Source of the DNA: Anaerolineae bacterium
GTDB taxonomy: Bacteria; Chloroflexota; Anaerolineae; Aggregatilineales; Phototrophicaceae
Direction of reading: 5' to 3'
Assembly (NCBI GenBank): GCA_022820665.1
Contig: JAJEFB010000031.1
Span: 62,001 to 126,000, forward strand
Length of the DNA: 64,000 nt
Positions 16,244 through 26,619 of the stretch are shown piece after piece. The notes under the pieces were generated by a model, which ran no database searches, was not told where the DNA came from, and was given only the letters and a program-made list of their open reading frames with translations. Each line of letters begins with the position of its first letter. Within the stretch, counting starts at the first letter, position 1. Position numbers and translations under genes: made by a program.

Positions 16244-16525
16244 CTAGAGATACCAGTCGCGCAAGGCGTCGCGAACCTCGTCTATGATGGTTTCCCACGG
16301 GAATGCGGGATCACGCGTGATCGTCAGGCAGTCTTCGGCAATCGTCAGCGCTTTGATCCCATCTACAGCTGCGAAGAGCATCTGCGCCAGGGGCGAACCT
16401 TCGTCCCCATCCCGCGCGCTCGAATAAACCTCTTCATCGGCCTGCGTCAAGATCTGGTTGACCAGCAGATCCGCAATATCTGGATCTTCGGCGAACTCAA
16501 CTTCGACAGTGACGTATTCAGACAT
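16244..16525 (-). CDS. Small Nfu/NifU-N-terminal-like protein
   Basis: The 93-aa acidic protein has the pattern SPLAQMLFAAVDGIKALTIAEDCLTITRD-like seen in the N-terminal domain of Nfu scaffold proteins (there, SPLA..LF.I.GV..VF...DFITVTK). The Nfu C-terminal CxxC iron-sulfur domain is absent, so it is a stand-alone version of unknown role. The start at 16525 is supported by a GGAG box inside the 3' end of the upstream agmatine deiminase gene; only one base separates that stop from this ATG (TAATATG), so the two are coupled. Confidence 0.65.
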   Translation of the reverse strand: MSEYVTVEVEFAEDPDIADLLVNQILTQADEEVYSSARDGDEGSPLAQMLFAAVDGIKALTIAEDCLTITRDPAFPWETIIDEVRDALRDWYL

Positions 16526-16526
16526 A

Positions 16527-17636
16527 TTAGCGCTCCAGCGTTTGTGGATTGTCTGAACCCGCCGGCTGTTGCTGCGTAATGCAGTGGATATTGCCGCCCC
16601 CCAGGAGAATCTCGCGCGCGTATACGCCAACTATTTGGGCATTCGGGAACAATTCATCCAGTGTTTGCAGGGCAAGCCGGTCATGCGGATCGTCGAACTG
16701 AGGCGCGACGACGCCGCCATTGGCGATGTAGAAATTGATGTACGAGCCGGCCAGGCGTTCTCCCTCCGGGCGCGAGATTGCCGTATCTACGATATCCAGT
16801 CCCGCCGCTTCTTCGCGGGTCATGTACATTGGCTTCGGTTGATGGATCTTGTGAATCTCGAGCCTGCGGCCCTTCGCGTCCGTTGCCGAGCGCAAGCGGT
16901 CGTAAGCCTCCGCAGAGCGTTCATATTGTGGATCGTCCCGGTCCTTTGTCCAGGTCAGAGCGACGACGCCGGGTCTCACAAAGCAGCACAGGTTGTCCAC
17001 ATGTCCATCCGTCTCGTCCTCGAAGACGCCGTGTTTGAGCCAGATGATATGTTTGACGCCGAGGTAGTCCCGCAGGCGCTGCTCGATTTCGGCTCGAGAG
17101 AGTTTTGGGTTGCGGTTTGGGTGCAGCAGGCATTGCTCGGTTGTGATCAGCGTTCCCTCTCCGTCCACATGAAAGGAACCGCCTTCCATCACCAGCGGCG
17201 CGCGATAACGATCCAGCGCCTCGATGTCCAGCATCTTCCGGGCTATCTGCTCATCCAGGTCCCAGGGAAAATACATCATCTTTTGGGCGCCGCCCCAGGC
17301 GTTAAAGATCCAGTCGACACCACGTACTTCGCCGGCCTCATCAACTACAAAGGTCGCGCCGCTATCTCGGATCCAGGCATCATTGCTTGATAGCTCCAAT
17401 ACCCGTATCTGCGGCGGCAGCAGCGACCGGGCGCTTTGATATTGCTCCGGATTGACGCCCATGGTGACCGGCTCGAAGCGCGAGATTTCCCGCGCCACTT
17501 CTACAAATGCCAGTTGCGCGGGTTTGCCGCCCTTGCGCCAGGTATCGCGCCGTTCGGGCCACAGCATCCAGCAGCCCGCGTGCGGCTCCCACTCCGCCGG
17601 CATGCGGAATCCATCAGTACGTGGTTTAGACTCCAT
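16527..17636 (-). CDS. aguA: Agmatine deiminase
   Basis: The 369-aa enzyme has the peptidyl-arginine-deiminase-like fold with its catalytic residues. [13 protein letters not shown] and [18 protein letters not shown] surround the substrate, TDGHVDN gives the His-x-Asp, and [13 protein letters not shown] near the C-terminus carries the nucleophilic cysteine. The length is normal for the family. It converts agmatine to N-carbamoylputrescine plus ammonia, a step of putrescine synthesis. N-carbamoylputrescine amidase is not in the window. The gene is divergent from purB and leads the small Nfu-like gene. Confidence 0.95.
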   Translation of the reverse strand: MESKPRTDGFRMPAEWEPHAGCWMLWPERRDTWRKGGKPAQLAFVEVAREISRFEPVTMGVNPEQYQSARSLLPPQIRVLELSSNDAWIRDSGATFVVDEAGEVRGVDWIFNAWGGAQKMMYFPWDLDEQIARKMLDIEALDRYRAPLVMEGGSFHVDGEGTLITTEQCLLHPNRNPKLSRAEIEQRLRDYLGVKHIIWLKHGVFEDETDGHVDNLCCFVRPGVVALTWTKDRDDPQYERSAEAYDRLRSATDAKGRRLEIHKIHQPKPMYMTREEAAGLDIVDTAISRPEGERLAGSYINFYIANGGVVAPQFDDPHDRLALQTLDELFPNAQIVGVYAREILLGGGNIHCITQQQPAGSDNPQTLER

Positions 17637-17819
17637 AAGCCGGGACAGATCAATGACTCCAGAAAAGCATTTGCAGGCTCACATCGGGGGCATTATGCCG
17701 CGAGTTGAGGCTCAGCGTGAGGTCGAATATTAAGAAGCACAGGGGAAAAGTACAGTAAATCAGTGTACAATCGACCCTTGTATGGCTTCGACCGCCAGCC
17801 AGAAAGCTTAGAATCCAAG

Positions 17820-19232
17820 ATGAGTTTGCGCGCGATTTCACCAATTGACGGGCGCTACGCCGACAAGACGGAAGCCTTGCGACCGTACCTGTCGGAATGG
17901 GCGTTGATGAAGTACCGGGTGCTCGTGGAAGTACGCTGGCTGATCGCCATGTCCGAACATGAAGGGATCACCCACGTTCGCAGGTTTTCCGACGATGAGA
18001 TAACGCTTCTGCGGGAACTGGCGGCGAGTTTCGACGACGCGGCTGCGTCGGAGATCAAATCGATCGAAGCATTCGTCAACCACGATGTCAAGGCGGTCGA
18101 ATACTACATTAAAGCCGAGCTGCGCGACGCGAGCTTGTCGGATGTCATCGAATCCGTCCACTTCGCCTGCACATCGGCGGACATCAACAACCTGGCTTAC
18201 GCGATGATGCTTCGCGACGCTATGCGCGATGTTTGGCTGCCCAAGGCGCGGGATCTGCTACAGTTGCTTGACGACTGGGCGCTCAAGTCAGCCGATGCGC
18301 CGATGCTGGCGCGAACGCATGGCAAGGCAGCCTCGCCGACAACAGTGGGAAAAGAGTTGAAAGTATTTTCTGCTCGTTTGAGCCGCCAATTGAAGCAAAT
18401 CGAATCCCAGACATTCCTGGGGAAATTCAACGGCGCCGTCGGCGCCTACAACGCCCATGTCGCCGCTTATCCCGATGTGAATTGGCTGGATTTCTCGCGA
18501 CGCTTTGTCGAGGGATTGGGTCTAAGCCATAATGCCTTGACCACGCAGATCGAAGCGCACGATTTCCTGGCGGAACTAAGCCATGCGCTGATTCGCTTCA
18601 ACACAGTCCTTTTGGATCTCTGCCGAGACATGTGGGCCTATATTTCCCTGGGCTACTTCAAACAGAAAATGATGGCGGAGGAAGTCGGTTCCTCTACCAT
18701 GCCGCACAAGGTCAACCCAATAAACTTCGAAAATGCGGAAGCCAATCTGGGCATCAGCAGCGCGACGCTGGGACATTTGGCTGTCAAGCTGCCGGTTTCG
18801 CGCTTGCAGCGCGACCTGAGCGATACATCGGCTTTGCGCAACCTCGGCGTCGCGATCGCGCACAGTCTCTTGGCTTTGACATCGACGAGCCAGGGATTGA
18901 GTAAAGTTGACATTGATCGCAAGGTCCTACAAGGTGATTTTGAGGATGCCTGGGAAGTGCTCGGCGAAGCGATTCAAACGCTGCTGCGCAAGCACGGGGT
19001 ACCGGGCGCTTACGAGCAGCTCAAGGCAATGACGCGTGGAAAGTCAATGAGCCAGACGAGTATTCAAGAATTTATCAACACGCTGGATATTCCAGGACCA
19101 GACAAGAAACGGCTCCTGGCATTGACCCCCGCTACCTATATCGGTTTGGCTAAAGAACTCGCGCAATACGATAGCGCTGCCGGGCGCGAGGACGAATCAG
19201 TTTCGATCATACCGGATTTGCAAGAACTGTAA
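17820..19232 (+). CDS. purB: Adenylosuccinate lyase
   Basis: The 470-aa enzyme is of the purB type typified by an SPIDGRYADK start. It contains TSADINNLAYAMML, the Thr-His substrate segment ARTHGKAASPTT, and the fumarase-superfamily signature loop GSSTMPHKVNPINFENAE with the catalytic serine. It makes AMP from adenylosuccinate and AICAR from SAICAR. The start is set at ATG 17820 (MSLRAISPIDG); the upstream in-frame start at 17763 adds no family sequence. It is followed after 14 bp by iolD, so this purine gene probably heads the inositol-type operon. Confidence 0.95.
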   Translation: MSLRAISPIDGRYADKTEALRPYLSEWALMKYRVLVEVRWLIAMSEHEGITHVRRFSDDEITLLRELAASFDDAAASEIKSIEAFVNHDVKAVEYYIKAELRDASLSDVIESVHFACTSADINNLAYAMMLRDAMRDVWLPKARDLLQLLDDWALKSADAPMLARTHGKAASPTTVGKELKVFSARLSRQLKQIESQTFLGKFNGAVGAYNAHVAAYPDVNWLDFSRRFVEGLGLSHNALTTQIEAHDFLAELSHALIRFNTVLLDLCRDMWAYISLGYFKQKMMAEEVGSSTMPHKVNPINFENAEANLGISSATLGHLAVKLPVSRLQRDLSDTSALRNLGVAIAHSLLALTSTSQGLSKVDIDRKVLQGDFEDAWEVLGEAIQTLLRKHGVPGAYEQLKAMTRGKSMSQTSIQEFINTLDIPGPDKKRLLALTPATYIGLAKELAQYDSAAGREDESVSIIPDLQEL

Positions 19233-19246
19233 CCGAGGAGACGGCG

Positions 19247-21151
19247 ATGATATTTCAACCATTCGCGCGCCAGGAGACCGCGCGCTTGACCATGGGGCAG
19301 GCATTGATCAAGTTCTTGCAGGCGCAATACACCGAATACGACGGCGAGGTTCAGCGTTTCATTCCGGCGATCTGGGGTATCTTCGGACATGGCAATGTCA
19401 GCGGCTTGAGCCAGGCGCTTTGGGAGTACGGCGACGATTTGCCCTATTACCAGCCAACCAACGAGCAGTCGATGGTACACGCCGCTTCTGGCTTCGCGCG
19501 GACGCGTCTTCGCATGCAAACATTCGCTTGCACGACCTCAATTGGTCCCGGCGCCACCAACATGGTCACCGGCGCCGCCACCGCGCATATCAATCGGCTG
19601 CCGGTCCTGCTGCTGCCGTCGGACTACTACGCCACCCGCTTCCAGGGACAAGTCTTGCAGGATATCGAGCATCCCGTATCGCTGGATATGAGCGTCACGG
19701 ATTGTTTTCGCGTCGTCAGCCAGTTTTTTGACCGCATCACCCGTCCCGAACAGATTCTCTACGCCTTGCCAGAGGCGATGCGCGTGATGACCGATCCTGT
19801 TGACGCCGGTCCTGCTACGATCGCCTTGCCGCAAGATATTCAGAGCGTGGCTTTTGATTACCCCCTGAACTTCTTCCGGGAGCAGATCTGGCGCGTCGAA
19901 AGACGCCAACCCGACAAGCGGCGGATTCAAGAAGCTGTTGAATTGCTCAAGTCAGCGGACAAGCCTTACATACTGGCTGGCGGCGGCGTTCACTATTCCA
20001 AAGCCTGGCGGGAATTGCGCGAGTTTTCCGATAGATTCGGCATTCCTGTTGGCGAGACGCATTCCGGGCGTGGCGCGCTGCAAGACGAGTCCCCTTTGCT
20101 GATCGGCGGCAGCGGGCATACCGGCACGCCGCTTTCGGGCAAGTACGCGGCTGATGCCGATCTGGTCTTCTTGATTGGCGCGCGCCTGGCCGATTTCGCA
20201 ACCGGGTCCTACTCCGCCTGGCAGAATCCGGAGGTCAAATTCATCAGCATCAATGTCAGTGGCGCGCATGCCCACAAACTGGGCGCTTTGCCGATCGTTG
20301 CGGATGCCCGCGACACCCTGAGAGAGTTGACGACTGCCGCGCTTGGGGCTGGAATCAAAGCAAACCCGGGCTATGTGGAATCGCTGGCGGTGGATCGTGA
20401 AGCCTGGTTGCGGCGGAAACGAGAAACGGTCTATGTGCAGTACCCCGATGAACGCATGAGTCAAGCCCAGGTAATCGGCGCGCTCAATGACTACATGGAA
20501 GCGGGCGATACGCTTGTCTGCGCGGCCGGCACCGCGCCCGGGGACTTGCATCAACTCTTTGAAGCGACCGCTGGACGGATTCTCCACTTGGAATTTGGCA
20601 ACTCTTGTATGGGTTACGATATCCCGGGGGCGATTGGCGTTCGCCTGGCGCGCCCGGATGACGGCGAAGTCTACGTCTTCCTCGGCGACGGAAACTACAT
20701 GCTGCATCCGATGGAACTGAAGACCGCCGTACAAGAGGGCATCAAATTGACTGTGATTTTGCTCCAAAACGATGGCTTCCAGTCGATTCATGGACACCAA
20801 AAGGTGCTGGTTGGTCATAGCCTTGGCAACGAGTTTCGACTGAGAAATCAAGAGACGGGCAAACTGGACGACGGCGACTTCGTCGAGATTGACTATGCCA
20901 AGAATGCCGAGAGCATCGGATTGCGCGCCTGGAACGTGAATGACGAAGACGAACTGAAAGCGGCGCTTGTGGAGGCGAAGGAAGAAAAGCGCTCTTGCAT
21001 GATTGTGGCGCGGATTGAGCGTTACAGCCGCTTGCCGCGCTCCGGCATCTGGTGGGATGTCTTCGGGGCAGAAGTCACAGGCGACGAGAATACGAAGCAA
21101 CTCGTTGATGAACGCGAAGCGGGTAGAAAAGGGCAGCGCTTCTACTGGTAG
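19247..21151 (+). CDS. iolD: 3D-(3,5/4)-trihydroxycyclohexane-1,2-dione acylhydrolase (IolD), ThDP-dependent
   Basis: The 634-aa protein belongs to the thiamine-diphosphate enzyme superfamily. The N-terminal domain carries the activating glutamate (QPTNEQSMVHAASGFAR) and SIGPGATNM, the central domain a DHS-like nucleotide fold, and the C-terminal domain the Mg-ThDP motif GDGNYMLHPMELKTAVQEGI. The long N-terminus (FLQAQYTEYDGEVQRFIPAIWGIFGHGNV) is specific to IolD. It opens the cyclohexane ring of the diketone made from myo-inositol, giving 5-deoxy-glucuronate. A GGAG box before the ATG sets the start. It is followed by iolE and a sugar kinase. Confidence 0.93.
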   Translation: MIFQPFARQETARLTMGQALIKFLQAQYTEYDGEVQRFIPAIWGIFGHGNVSGLSQALWEYGDDLPYYQPTNEQSMVHAASGFARTRLRMQTFACTTSIGPGATNMVTGAATAHINRLPVLLLPSDYYATRFQGQVLQDIEHPVSLDMSVTDCFRVVSQFFDRITRPEQILYALPEAMRVMTDPVDAGPATIALPQDIQSVAFDYPLNFFREQIWRVERRQPDKRRIQEAVELLKSADKPYILAGGGVHYSKAWRELREFSDRFGIPVGETHSGRGALQDESPLLIGGSGHTGTPLSGKYAADADLVFLIGARLADFATGSYSAWQNPEVKFISINVSGAHAHKLGALPIVADARDTLRELTTAALGAGIKANPGYVESLAVDREAWLRRKRETVYVQYPDERMSQAQVIGALNDYMEAGDTLVCAAGTAPGDLHQLFEATAGRILHLEFGNSCMGYDIPGAIGVRLARPDDGEVYVFLGDGNYMLHPMELKTAVQEGIKLTVILLQNDGFQSIHGHQKVLVGHSLGNEFRLRNQETGKLDDGDFVEIDYAKNAESIGLRAWNVNDEDELKAALVEAKEEKRSCMIVARIERYSRLPRSGIWWDVFGAEVTGDENTKQLVDEREAGRKGQRFYW

Positions 21152-21246
21152 GCAGGCTGGTTCTCCGGCTGCGCTTGAGATTGACTCATTTCGCGACTGT
21201 CGCCTGGCTTTGAATTGCAACGGCAAACTCAAATGAGGAGAAACTG

Positions 21247-22155
21247 GTGAAGATCAGGCTCGCTTCCGCGCCCGTTTCCTGGGGCGTAATCATGAAAGAT
21301 ACGCCAAACGTTCCGCCTTGGGATCGAGTACTGCGCGAAATCAGCGGGGCTGGCTATTCCGGTACAGAACTGGGACCCTTCGGCTACCTGCCGCAAGACA
21401 GCGTCTTGTTGCGCGAACGGCTCGATGAACTGGGTTTGAGCCTGCTGGCTGCCTACGTGCAGATCAATCTGGTGGACCCGGCGGCTAAACAAGATGAATA
21501 CGACGAAACCATGGCCACCACGCGCTTGCTCTCGCAAATGGGCTGCGAGTGGGTGGTCTTGTCCGATGCGCTGTTCGTCGACGCGAATCGCTCGAAGCGC
21601 GCCGGGCGTATCGGCTTGGGAGACGGCATGACCGAAGATGAATGGCAGCGATTCATATTCAATGCGGAAGACTATGGCAAGCGCGCGCTTGAGGAGTACG
21701 GATTGCGGGCGGTCTTTCATCCTCATGTTGGCGCCTGGATCGAGACGGAAGCGGAAATTGATCGCCTGATGAACGAAACGAATTCGCGCTACCTCAATCT
21801 TTGCCTGGATACCGCGCACTGCATGTACGGGGGCGGGGACCCGGTCGCCGTCGGCCGTCGCTGGAGCGAACGGCTGAAATATCTGCACATCAAGGAATGC
21901 GACAATAGCGTGCTCCGGACTGTGCGGGATAAGGGCTGGGATTATTTCAAAGCTGTCGAATTGGACGTTTTCCCCGAGTTGGGACGCGGATCGGTTGATT
22001 TTGCCGGTTTGCTGGATTTGCTTCGTGAACTGGACTTCGACGGTTGGGCAGTGATCGAGCAAGATATTTTGCCCGACCGCGGCCTGAATCCCCTGGACAG
22101 CGCCAAAGGGAATCTGGCGCATTTGCATGGCTTGGGTTATGCCAAAGTCCGCTAA
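21247..22155 (+). CDS. iolE: Inosose dehydratase-like TIM-barrel protein (IolE family)
   Basis: The 302-aa protein of the xylose-isomerase-like barrel family starts ASAPVSWGVIMKD and contains GYSGTELGPFGYLPQD, FHPHVGAWIETE, LDTAHCMYGGGDP and WAVIEQDI; the E, D, H and E residues of these motifs bind the divalent metal. In the inositol pathway the enzyme dehydrates 2-keto-myo-inositol to the diketone that IolD opens. The start is a GTG at 21247 preceded by a strong TGAGGAG box. It lies 95 bp after iolD and 55 bp before the kinase gene. An isomerase of the IolI/IolH type is the alternative reading. Confidence 0.8.
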   Translation: MKIRLASAPVSWGVIMKDTPNVPPWDRVLREISGAGYSGTELGPFGYLPQDSVLLRERLDELGLSLLAAYVQINLVDPAAKQDEYDETMATTRLLSQMGCEWVVLSDALFVDANRSKRAGRIGLGDGMTEDEWQRFIFNAEDYGKRALEEYGLRAVFHPHVGAWIETEAEIDRLMNETNSRYLNLCLDTAHCMYGGGDPVAVGRRWSERLKYLHIKECDNSVLRTVRDKGWDYFKAVELDVFPELGRGSVDFAGLLDLLRELDFDGWAVIEQDILPDRGLNPLDSAKGNLAHLHGLGYAKVR

Positions 22156-22210
22156 TGCCCGCGCGACCATGTTCATTCAGCATGTTGCATTCATCATTTA
22201 GCAGCGGCTT

Positions 22211-23152
22211 ATGACCAAGACATACGACATCATCGCATTTGCGGACACCTGCGTCGACCTGGTCTTGCGCGACGATGACGTAGCGCCTCGTTTTGGCCAA
22301 GTCGAAAAGACAGTCGCCGAATGCGACCTGGTCATGGGCGGCTCCTGTTGCATTTTCGCGACGCAAGCGGCGAAGCTGGGTCTTAAGGTAGCTTTGCTGG
22401 GGACTGTGGGAGATGACGCCTTTGGTGAACTCATCCTCGATACCTTGTCCTCTGCGGGAGTCGATACCCAGCATATGCGGGTGGACAAAGATCTCGGAAC
22501 GGGCTTGACCGTACATATGGTGCAAGGGGACGACCGCGCCATGCTGACCTACCCGGGATCGTCAAACGCGCTGACGGCGGCTGAGTTTTGCGATGACGTG
22601 CTGACGCAGGCGCGACACTTGCATTATGGCAGTCTCTTCTTGCAGACCGGTCTGCTTCCCGACAGTATCGAAATACTTGGTCGGGCAAAGGGGCTGGGCT
22701 TGACGGCTTCCCTAGACACCAACTGGGATCCTGCCGAGGCTTGGGACATCAACCTGGAAAAAGCGCTGCGCTCAGTTGACGTCCTGCTGCCCAACGAGCA
22801 AGAGGCGAAGAAGCTTTCTGGCGTCGCTTCGCTGACGGATGCCGTGCAGTATCTTCGCCAGCGTGTGCCGGTTCTGGTGGTCAAGAGGGGAGTTGAAGGC
22901 GCAAGCGCGTGGACGAAGGGCATGGAAGTTGTGCGGACAGTAGCTGAAGCCGATGCCGGCGGCGATGGCATCGGCGCCGGCGACAGCTTTGACGCCGGGT
23001 TCCTGGCTGGCTGGCTCGATGGCTTGGCACTACATGATTGCTTGTCCATCGCCTGTCAATGCGGGCGCGCCGTCGCCGGCCGGATCGGCGGCGTCGAAGG
23101 GCAACCAAACCGTTCCGATCTAATTGAATTGCCAGCGCTAGAGCCAGACTAA
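22211..23152 (+). CDS. PfkB-family sugar kinase (IolC-like by context)
   Basis: The 313-aa ribokinase-fold protein has the N-terminal substrate motif GGSCCIFATQAAKLGLKVALLG (pfkB signature 1 region) and the C-terminal ATP/anion-hole motif GAGDSFDAGFLAGW with the catalytic Asp. In an iol cluster the expected kinase is IolC, which phosphorylates 2-deoxy-5-keto-gluconate. The sequence alone does not separate this from other PfkB kinases, so the assignment rests on its place after iolD and iolE. It is the last gene of the run and is convergent with the UDP-glucose dehydrogenase gene. Confidence 0.8.
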   Translation: MTKTYDIIAFADTCVDLVLRDDDVAPRFGQVEKTVAECDLVMGGSCCIFATQAAKLGLKVALLGTVGDDAFGELILDTLSSAGVDTQHMRVDKDLGTGLTVHMVQGDDRAMLTYPGSSNALTAAEFCDDVLTQARHLHYGSLFLQTGLLPDSIEILGRAKGLGLTASLDTNWDPAEAWDINLEKALRSVDVLLPNEQEAKKLSGVASLTDAVQYLRQRVPVLVVKRGVEGASAWTKGMEVVRTVAEADAGGDGIGAGDSFDAGFLAGWLDGLALHDCLSIACQCGRAVAGRIGGVEGQPNRSDLIELPALEPD

Positions 23153-23182
23153 GCGAAGCGGAGCAGTGGACGCGCCAAAACG

Positions 23183-24517
23183 CTATTGGTCGCCATTGTC
23201 CATCAAGCCCGCGCCGTCGTAACCGCGTCCGACGCCGCGATACTCAAATCCCATTTGCCGCAATTCATCCGGGTCATACATATTTCGGCCGTCGATCAGT
23301 ATCGCTCGTTTCATCGAATCGCGAATGCGGCTCATGTCTAGGTGCTTGAACTCGTTCCAGGGCGTTAGGACCAACAGTGCTTCGGCATCCCGCGCCGCGG
23401 CGTAAGAGTCGCTGCAGAGCGTCAATCTCGGGATTTCTCTGCTTGCGTTCTCCATTGCTACGGGATCGTAGGCTTTGACGACGGCGCCCTGATTCAGAAG
23501 CGAACGAACGACCGTCAGGGAAGGCGACTCGCGAATATCGTCCGTATTCTCTTTGAAAGCCAAACCCAGCACGGCAATCGCTTTACCGTTGACCGTGCCA
23601 TCCAACATTTCTCGCGCCTTCATCGCGATCTGTCGACGCTGGAAGGCGTTGATCTCCATGACTGCGTTGAGCAATTGCGGATGCATGCCGTGGGTCTGCG
23701 CCATATTCGCCAGGGCTTTCACGTCCTTGGGGAAGCAGGAACCGCCGAATCCGATGCCGGCCTGCAAGAAATGGGGCCCGATCCTGTAATCGAATCCCAT
23801 GCCGCGCGCGACTTCGATGACATCCGCTCCCAGCCGCTCACAGATAATACTAATCTCGTTGATGAAGCTGATGCGCGTGGCCAGGAACGCGTTGGAAGCG
23901 TATTTGATCATCTCGGCCGTTCGGATATCGGTTATCACGATCGGCGCGTCCAGTGGAGCGTAAAGTTCGGCGACGCGTTCCGCCGCCTCGGGATTGGTGG
24001 ATCCCAGCACGGTGCGATCGGGATTCATGAAATCGGCAATGGCAGAACCTTCGCGCAAAAACTCGGGGCAAGATACGACTGCGAATTGCATCGGTTTCGG
24101 CTGTTTGCGCTCGATGATCTCTGCCGTCCAGTCCCCAGTGCCGACCGGGACGGTCGACTTGTTAATGATGACGAGCGGGTGCGTCATGGCTTCCGCGATG
24201 GTTTCCGCCGCCGAGCGAACATATTGCAGGTCAGCCTCGCCGTCCACGCCCGAGGGCGTTCCGACGCAGATAAAGACAAACTCCGCTTGATCAAGCCCCT
24301 CAAGGTATGAGGTGGTAAAGTGCATCCTGCCGGCGACCGCGTTGCGCTGCGCCATCTCTGCCAAGCCGGGTTCATAGATGGGCATTTTCCCCTGCTGCAG
24401 CGTCTCTATCTTGCCTTCATCGATGTCAACCAATGTGACGCTATTGCCCAAATCGGCGAAGCAGGCGCCCGTCACCAGACCGACGTATCCGCTGCCAATC
24501 ACACAGAGTTTTCTCAT
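23183..24517 (-). CDS. ugd: UDP-glucose 6-dehydrogenase
   Basis: The 444-aa protein begins with the NAD-binding fold [22 protein letters not shown]. It carries [18 protein letters not shown], the catalytic-cysteine motif [14 protein letters not shown] and the C-terminal domain [17 protein letters not shown] and LIDGRN. It oxidises UDP-glucose twice to UDP-glucuronate for envelope polysaccharide. The ATG at 24517 is preceded by a GAGGA box; a longer reading to 24583 adds sequence with no family match. It is transcribed alone toward the kinase gene. Confidence 0.95.
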   Translation of the reverse strand: MRKLCVIGSGYVGLVTGACFADLGNSVTLVDIDEGKIETLQQGKMPIYEPGLAEMAQRNAVAGRMHFTTSYLEGLDQAEFVFICVGTPSGVDGEADLQYVRSAAETIAEAMTHPLVIINKSTVPVGTGDWTAEIIERKQPKPMQFAVVSCPEFLREGSAIADFMNPDRTVLGSTNPEAAERVAELYAPLDAPIVITDIRTAEMIKYASNAFLATRISFINEISIICERLGADVIEVARGMGFDYRIGPHFLQAGIGFGGSCFPKDVKALANMAQTHGMHPQLLNAVMEINAFQRRQIAMKAREMLDGTVNGKAIAVLGLAFKENTDDIRESPSLTVVRSLLNQGAVVKAYDPVAMENASREIPRLTLCSDSYAAARDAEALLVLTPWNEFKHLDMSRIRDSMKRAILIDGRNMYDPDELRQMGFEYRGVGRGYDGAGLMDNGDQ

Positions 24518-24831
24518 TCGATTTCGTCCTCGCTTTTCGGGAGCTACTAAGCATATTGCCGAATTGTATACAGCGTACCGCACTCTTTTCCGCTATGCTT
24601 GTCCAGTCTAGCAAAACACGATCGGCGATTTCGCTCCGGGCATTTTAAGTGGACCCAAGTCTTCATGTTAGGGAGTCTTCGCCCCTTGAAACCATCGCCA
24701 ATAATCAGACTGCACAGGCGTTTCGCTATGACAATAAGCATACGCTGGAACGCGAATAATTGTTCGCCTAAAGCGGTCGAGTTGCTATAATACTGGCTAT
24801 GCAAAAGGCGGTTTTCGCAGGGTGATCTGCT
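24518..24831. other. Divergent intergenic region ugd / AMP-ligase
   Basis: This 314-bp region lies between two divergent starts. It contains the extended -10 promoter of the ligase gene (separate entry). I see no coding sequence, repeat or RNA structure in the rest. Confidence 0.5.
24783..24791 (+). promoter_or_regulatory. Extended -10 promoter of the AMP-ligase gene
   Basis: TGC followed by a perfect TATAAT (24786-24791) is an extended -10. TTGTTC at 24760 is 20 bp upstream, too far to act as a normal -35. Transcription would start near 24798, 34 nt before the ATG at 24832. Confidence 0.6.
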
Positions 24832-26619
24832 ATGTCACAAGACATGTTTGATGAAACGGCGCCAAAGCTGCGTCAGGCGCAAACAAAAGACGGCTTTCCC
24901 CCGCAGGTGCGGAAAGTTCCCTATCGAAACATTCGAGACGCGCTTTCCATGCACGCCAAGACATCGGGGGACAAGACATTTCTCATTTTCTACGATACGG
25001 ACGACCAACGCACTGCCTTAAGCTACGCCGAGTTTACCGCGCGCGTTCATCAAGCTGCCAATTTCATGTACGAGGATCTCGGTCTGCGGCGCGGCGACCG
25101 AGTGGCGACAATCGCTTACAATCACATAGATACGGTCTTGATCTACTTTGCTTGCTGGGTCATCGGCGCGACTGTCGCGCCACAGAATGTCTCGGAAGAC
25201 GACCGCCGCATTGCCTTTATCCTGCGCGATAGCGGGGCAAAAATATGTTTTGTTCGCAGCGAATACATGGCGCGCGCAGAACAAATCATCCAGAACGCTT
25301 CCAATATCAAGCAGGTCATTGAGGTGGGCGGCGAGCCTTCCCAGGGTTACCTGAGCTTTTATGAAGCGCTGAAGAACCGTCCTACTACCTTCCTGGGCGA
25401 TGATTCCGGAGCCAAAGCAAGCGACCTGCCTCTGGGCGAAAGTGGCGCCGAAACCGCGGCGCTCGACGACGAAGCGCTTCTGGTTTACACCAGTGGCACA
25501 ACCGGCACGCCCAAAGGCGTCACGCTCACACAATATAACCTTTTGGTCGACGCGCTGGGCCTCAGCCAGTGGCAGGCGATAACGGGCAACCAGCGCATGA
25601 TGTGCGTTTTGCCTATCCATCATGTCAATGGCATCTTGGTAACAATAATCACGCCACTTTACGTCGGTGGGTCGACAGTTCTGAATTGTCGTTTTAGCGT
25701 GTCGCATTTCTGGGAGCGCATCGTAAGGGACAAGGTCAATGTCGTTAGCGTCGTGCCTACGCTTCTTCAGTTTCTGCTTGAATACGGCGCGCGCGAGCGG
25801 GATGCCGGCAGCACCATATTTGGCGGGAACATCAACCGCCGCGACTTGACGCATTTCCGACACTTCATTTGCGGCGCCGGCACGCTGTCCGTGGCTTTGG
25901 CGCGCGACTTTGCCGAGACGTTTGGCTTGACCATTCTTCATGGCTACGGTTTGAGCGAAACCACGTGTTATTCGTCATTCTTGCCCATCAGCTTGTCTTG
26001 GGAGGCGAACCAGCGCTGGCTGCTGGACTACGGCTATCCCAGCATCGGCTGCCCGATTGAAGCCAACGAGATGGCGATCTTCGCCGCCGATGGCAGCGGA
26101 CGAGAACTGGCGGAAGGAGAGCGAGGCGAAATCTGCGTGCGGGGCCACAATGTCATGCAAGGTTATTTCAAGCGACCGGAGGCCAATGCCGAAACCTTCA
26201 AGTTCGGCTGGTTCCGCACCGGCGACGAGGGATTCTTCAAGCTTGACGAGGGGGGCAGGCAGTTTTTCTTCATCACTGGGCGTATCAAGGAGTTGATCAA
26301 TCGCGGGGGAGTCAAGTTCAGTCCCCTGGACATTGAAGAGGTCTTGCTGGGGATTGATGGCGTGAAAGTTGGCTTGGCAGTGGGATTCCAGAATCGCTAT
26401 TATGGCGAAGAAATCGGCGCATATGTGGTGCTGGAAGATGGCGTCGAGCTCACAGAAGACGCCATCCTGCCGCGCTGTCGCGAGCAAATGCCCTTCGAAA
26501 AATCGCCCAAAGTAGTGGTTTTTGGGGATGACATCCCGGTCACCGCGACCGGCAAGTACCAGCGGCTAAAGCTGCAACCGCTTTTCGCGGAATGGGAAGG
26601 GGCTCAGTTCTCGCGCTAG
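24832..26619 (+). CDS. Class I adenylate-forming ligase (acyl-CoA synthetase-like)
   Basis: The 595-aa protein has all core motifs of the ANL superfamily: LLVYTSGTTGTPKGVTLT (P-loop, A3), HGYGLSETTCYSS (A5), WFRTGDEGF (A7), ITGRIKELINRGGVKFSP (A8 hinge) and the C-terminal catalytic lysine in PVTATGKYQRL (A10). It activates a carboxylate with ATP, usually transferring it to CoA; the acid is unknown. An insert after the A3 region and a long N-terminus make it slightly larger than average. It is monocistronic with its own promoter. Confidence 0.9.
   Translation: MSQDMFDETAPKLRQAQTKDGFPPQVRKVPYRNIRDALSMHAKTSGDKTFLIFYDTDDQRTALSYAEFTARVHQAANFMYEDLGLRRGDRVATIAYNHIDTVLIYFACWVIGATVAPQNVSEDDRRIAFILRDSGAKICFVRSEYMARAEQIIQNASNIKQVIEVGGEPSQGYLSFYEALKNRPTTFLGDDSGAKASDLPLGESGAETAALDDEALLVYTSGTTGTPKGVTLTQYNLLVDALGLSQWQAITGNQRMMCVLPIHHVNGILVTIITPLYVGGSTVLNCRFSVSHFWERIVRDKVNVVSVVPTLLQFLLEYGARERDAGSTIFGGNINRRDLTHFRHFICGAGTLSVALARDFAETFGLTILHGYGLSETTCYSSFLPISLSWEANQRWLLDYGYPSIGCPIEANEMAIFAADGSGRELAEGERGEICVRGHNVMQGYFKRPEANAETFKFGWFRTGDEGFFKLDEGGRQFFFITGRIKELINRGGVKFSPLDIEEVLLGIDGVKVGLAVGFQNRYYGEEIGAYVVLEDGVELTEDAILPRCREQMPFEKSPKVVVFGDDIPVTATGKYQRLKLQPLFAEWEGAQFSR

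Noticed and set aside
19952..21232. 426-codon minus-strand frame opposite iolD
   Set aside because: iolD has intact ThDP motifs and a good ribosome site; the antisense product is a mirror artefact of high-GC coding sequence.
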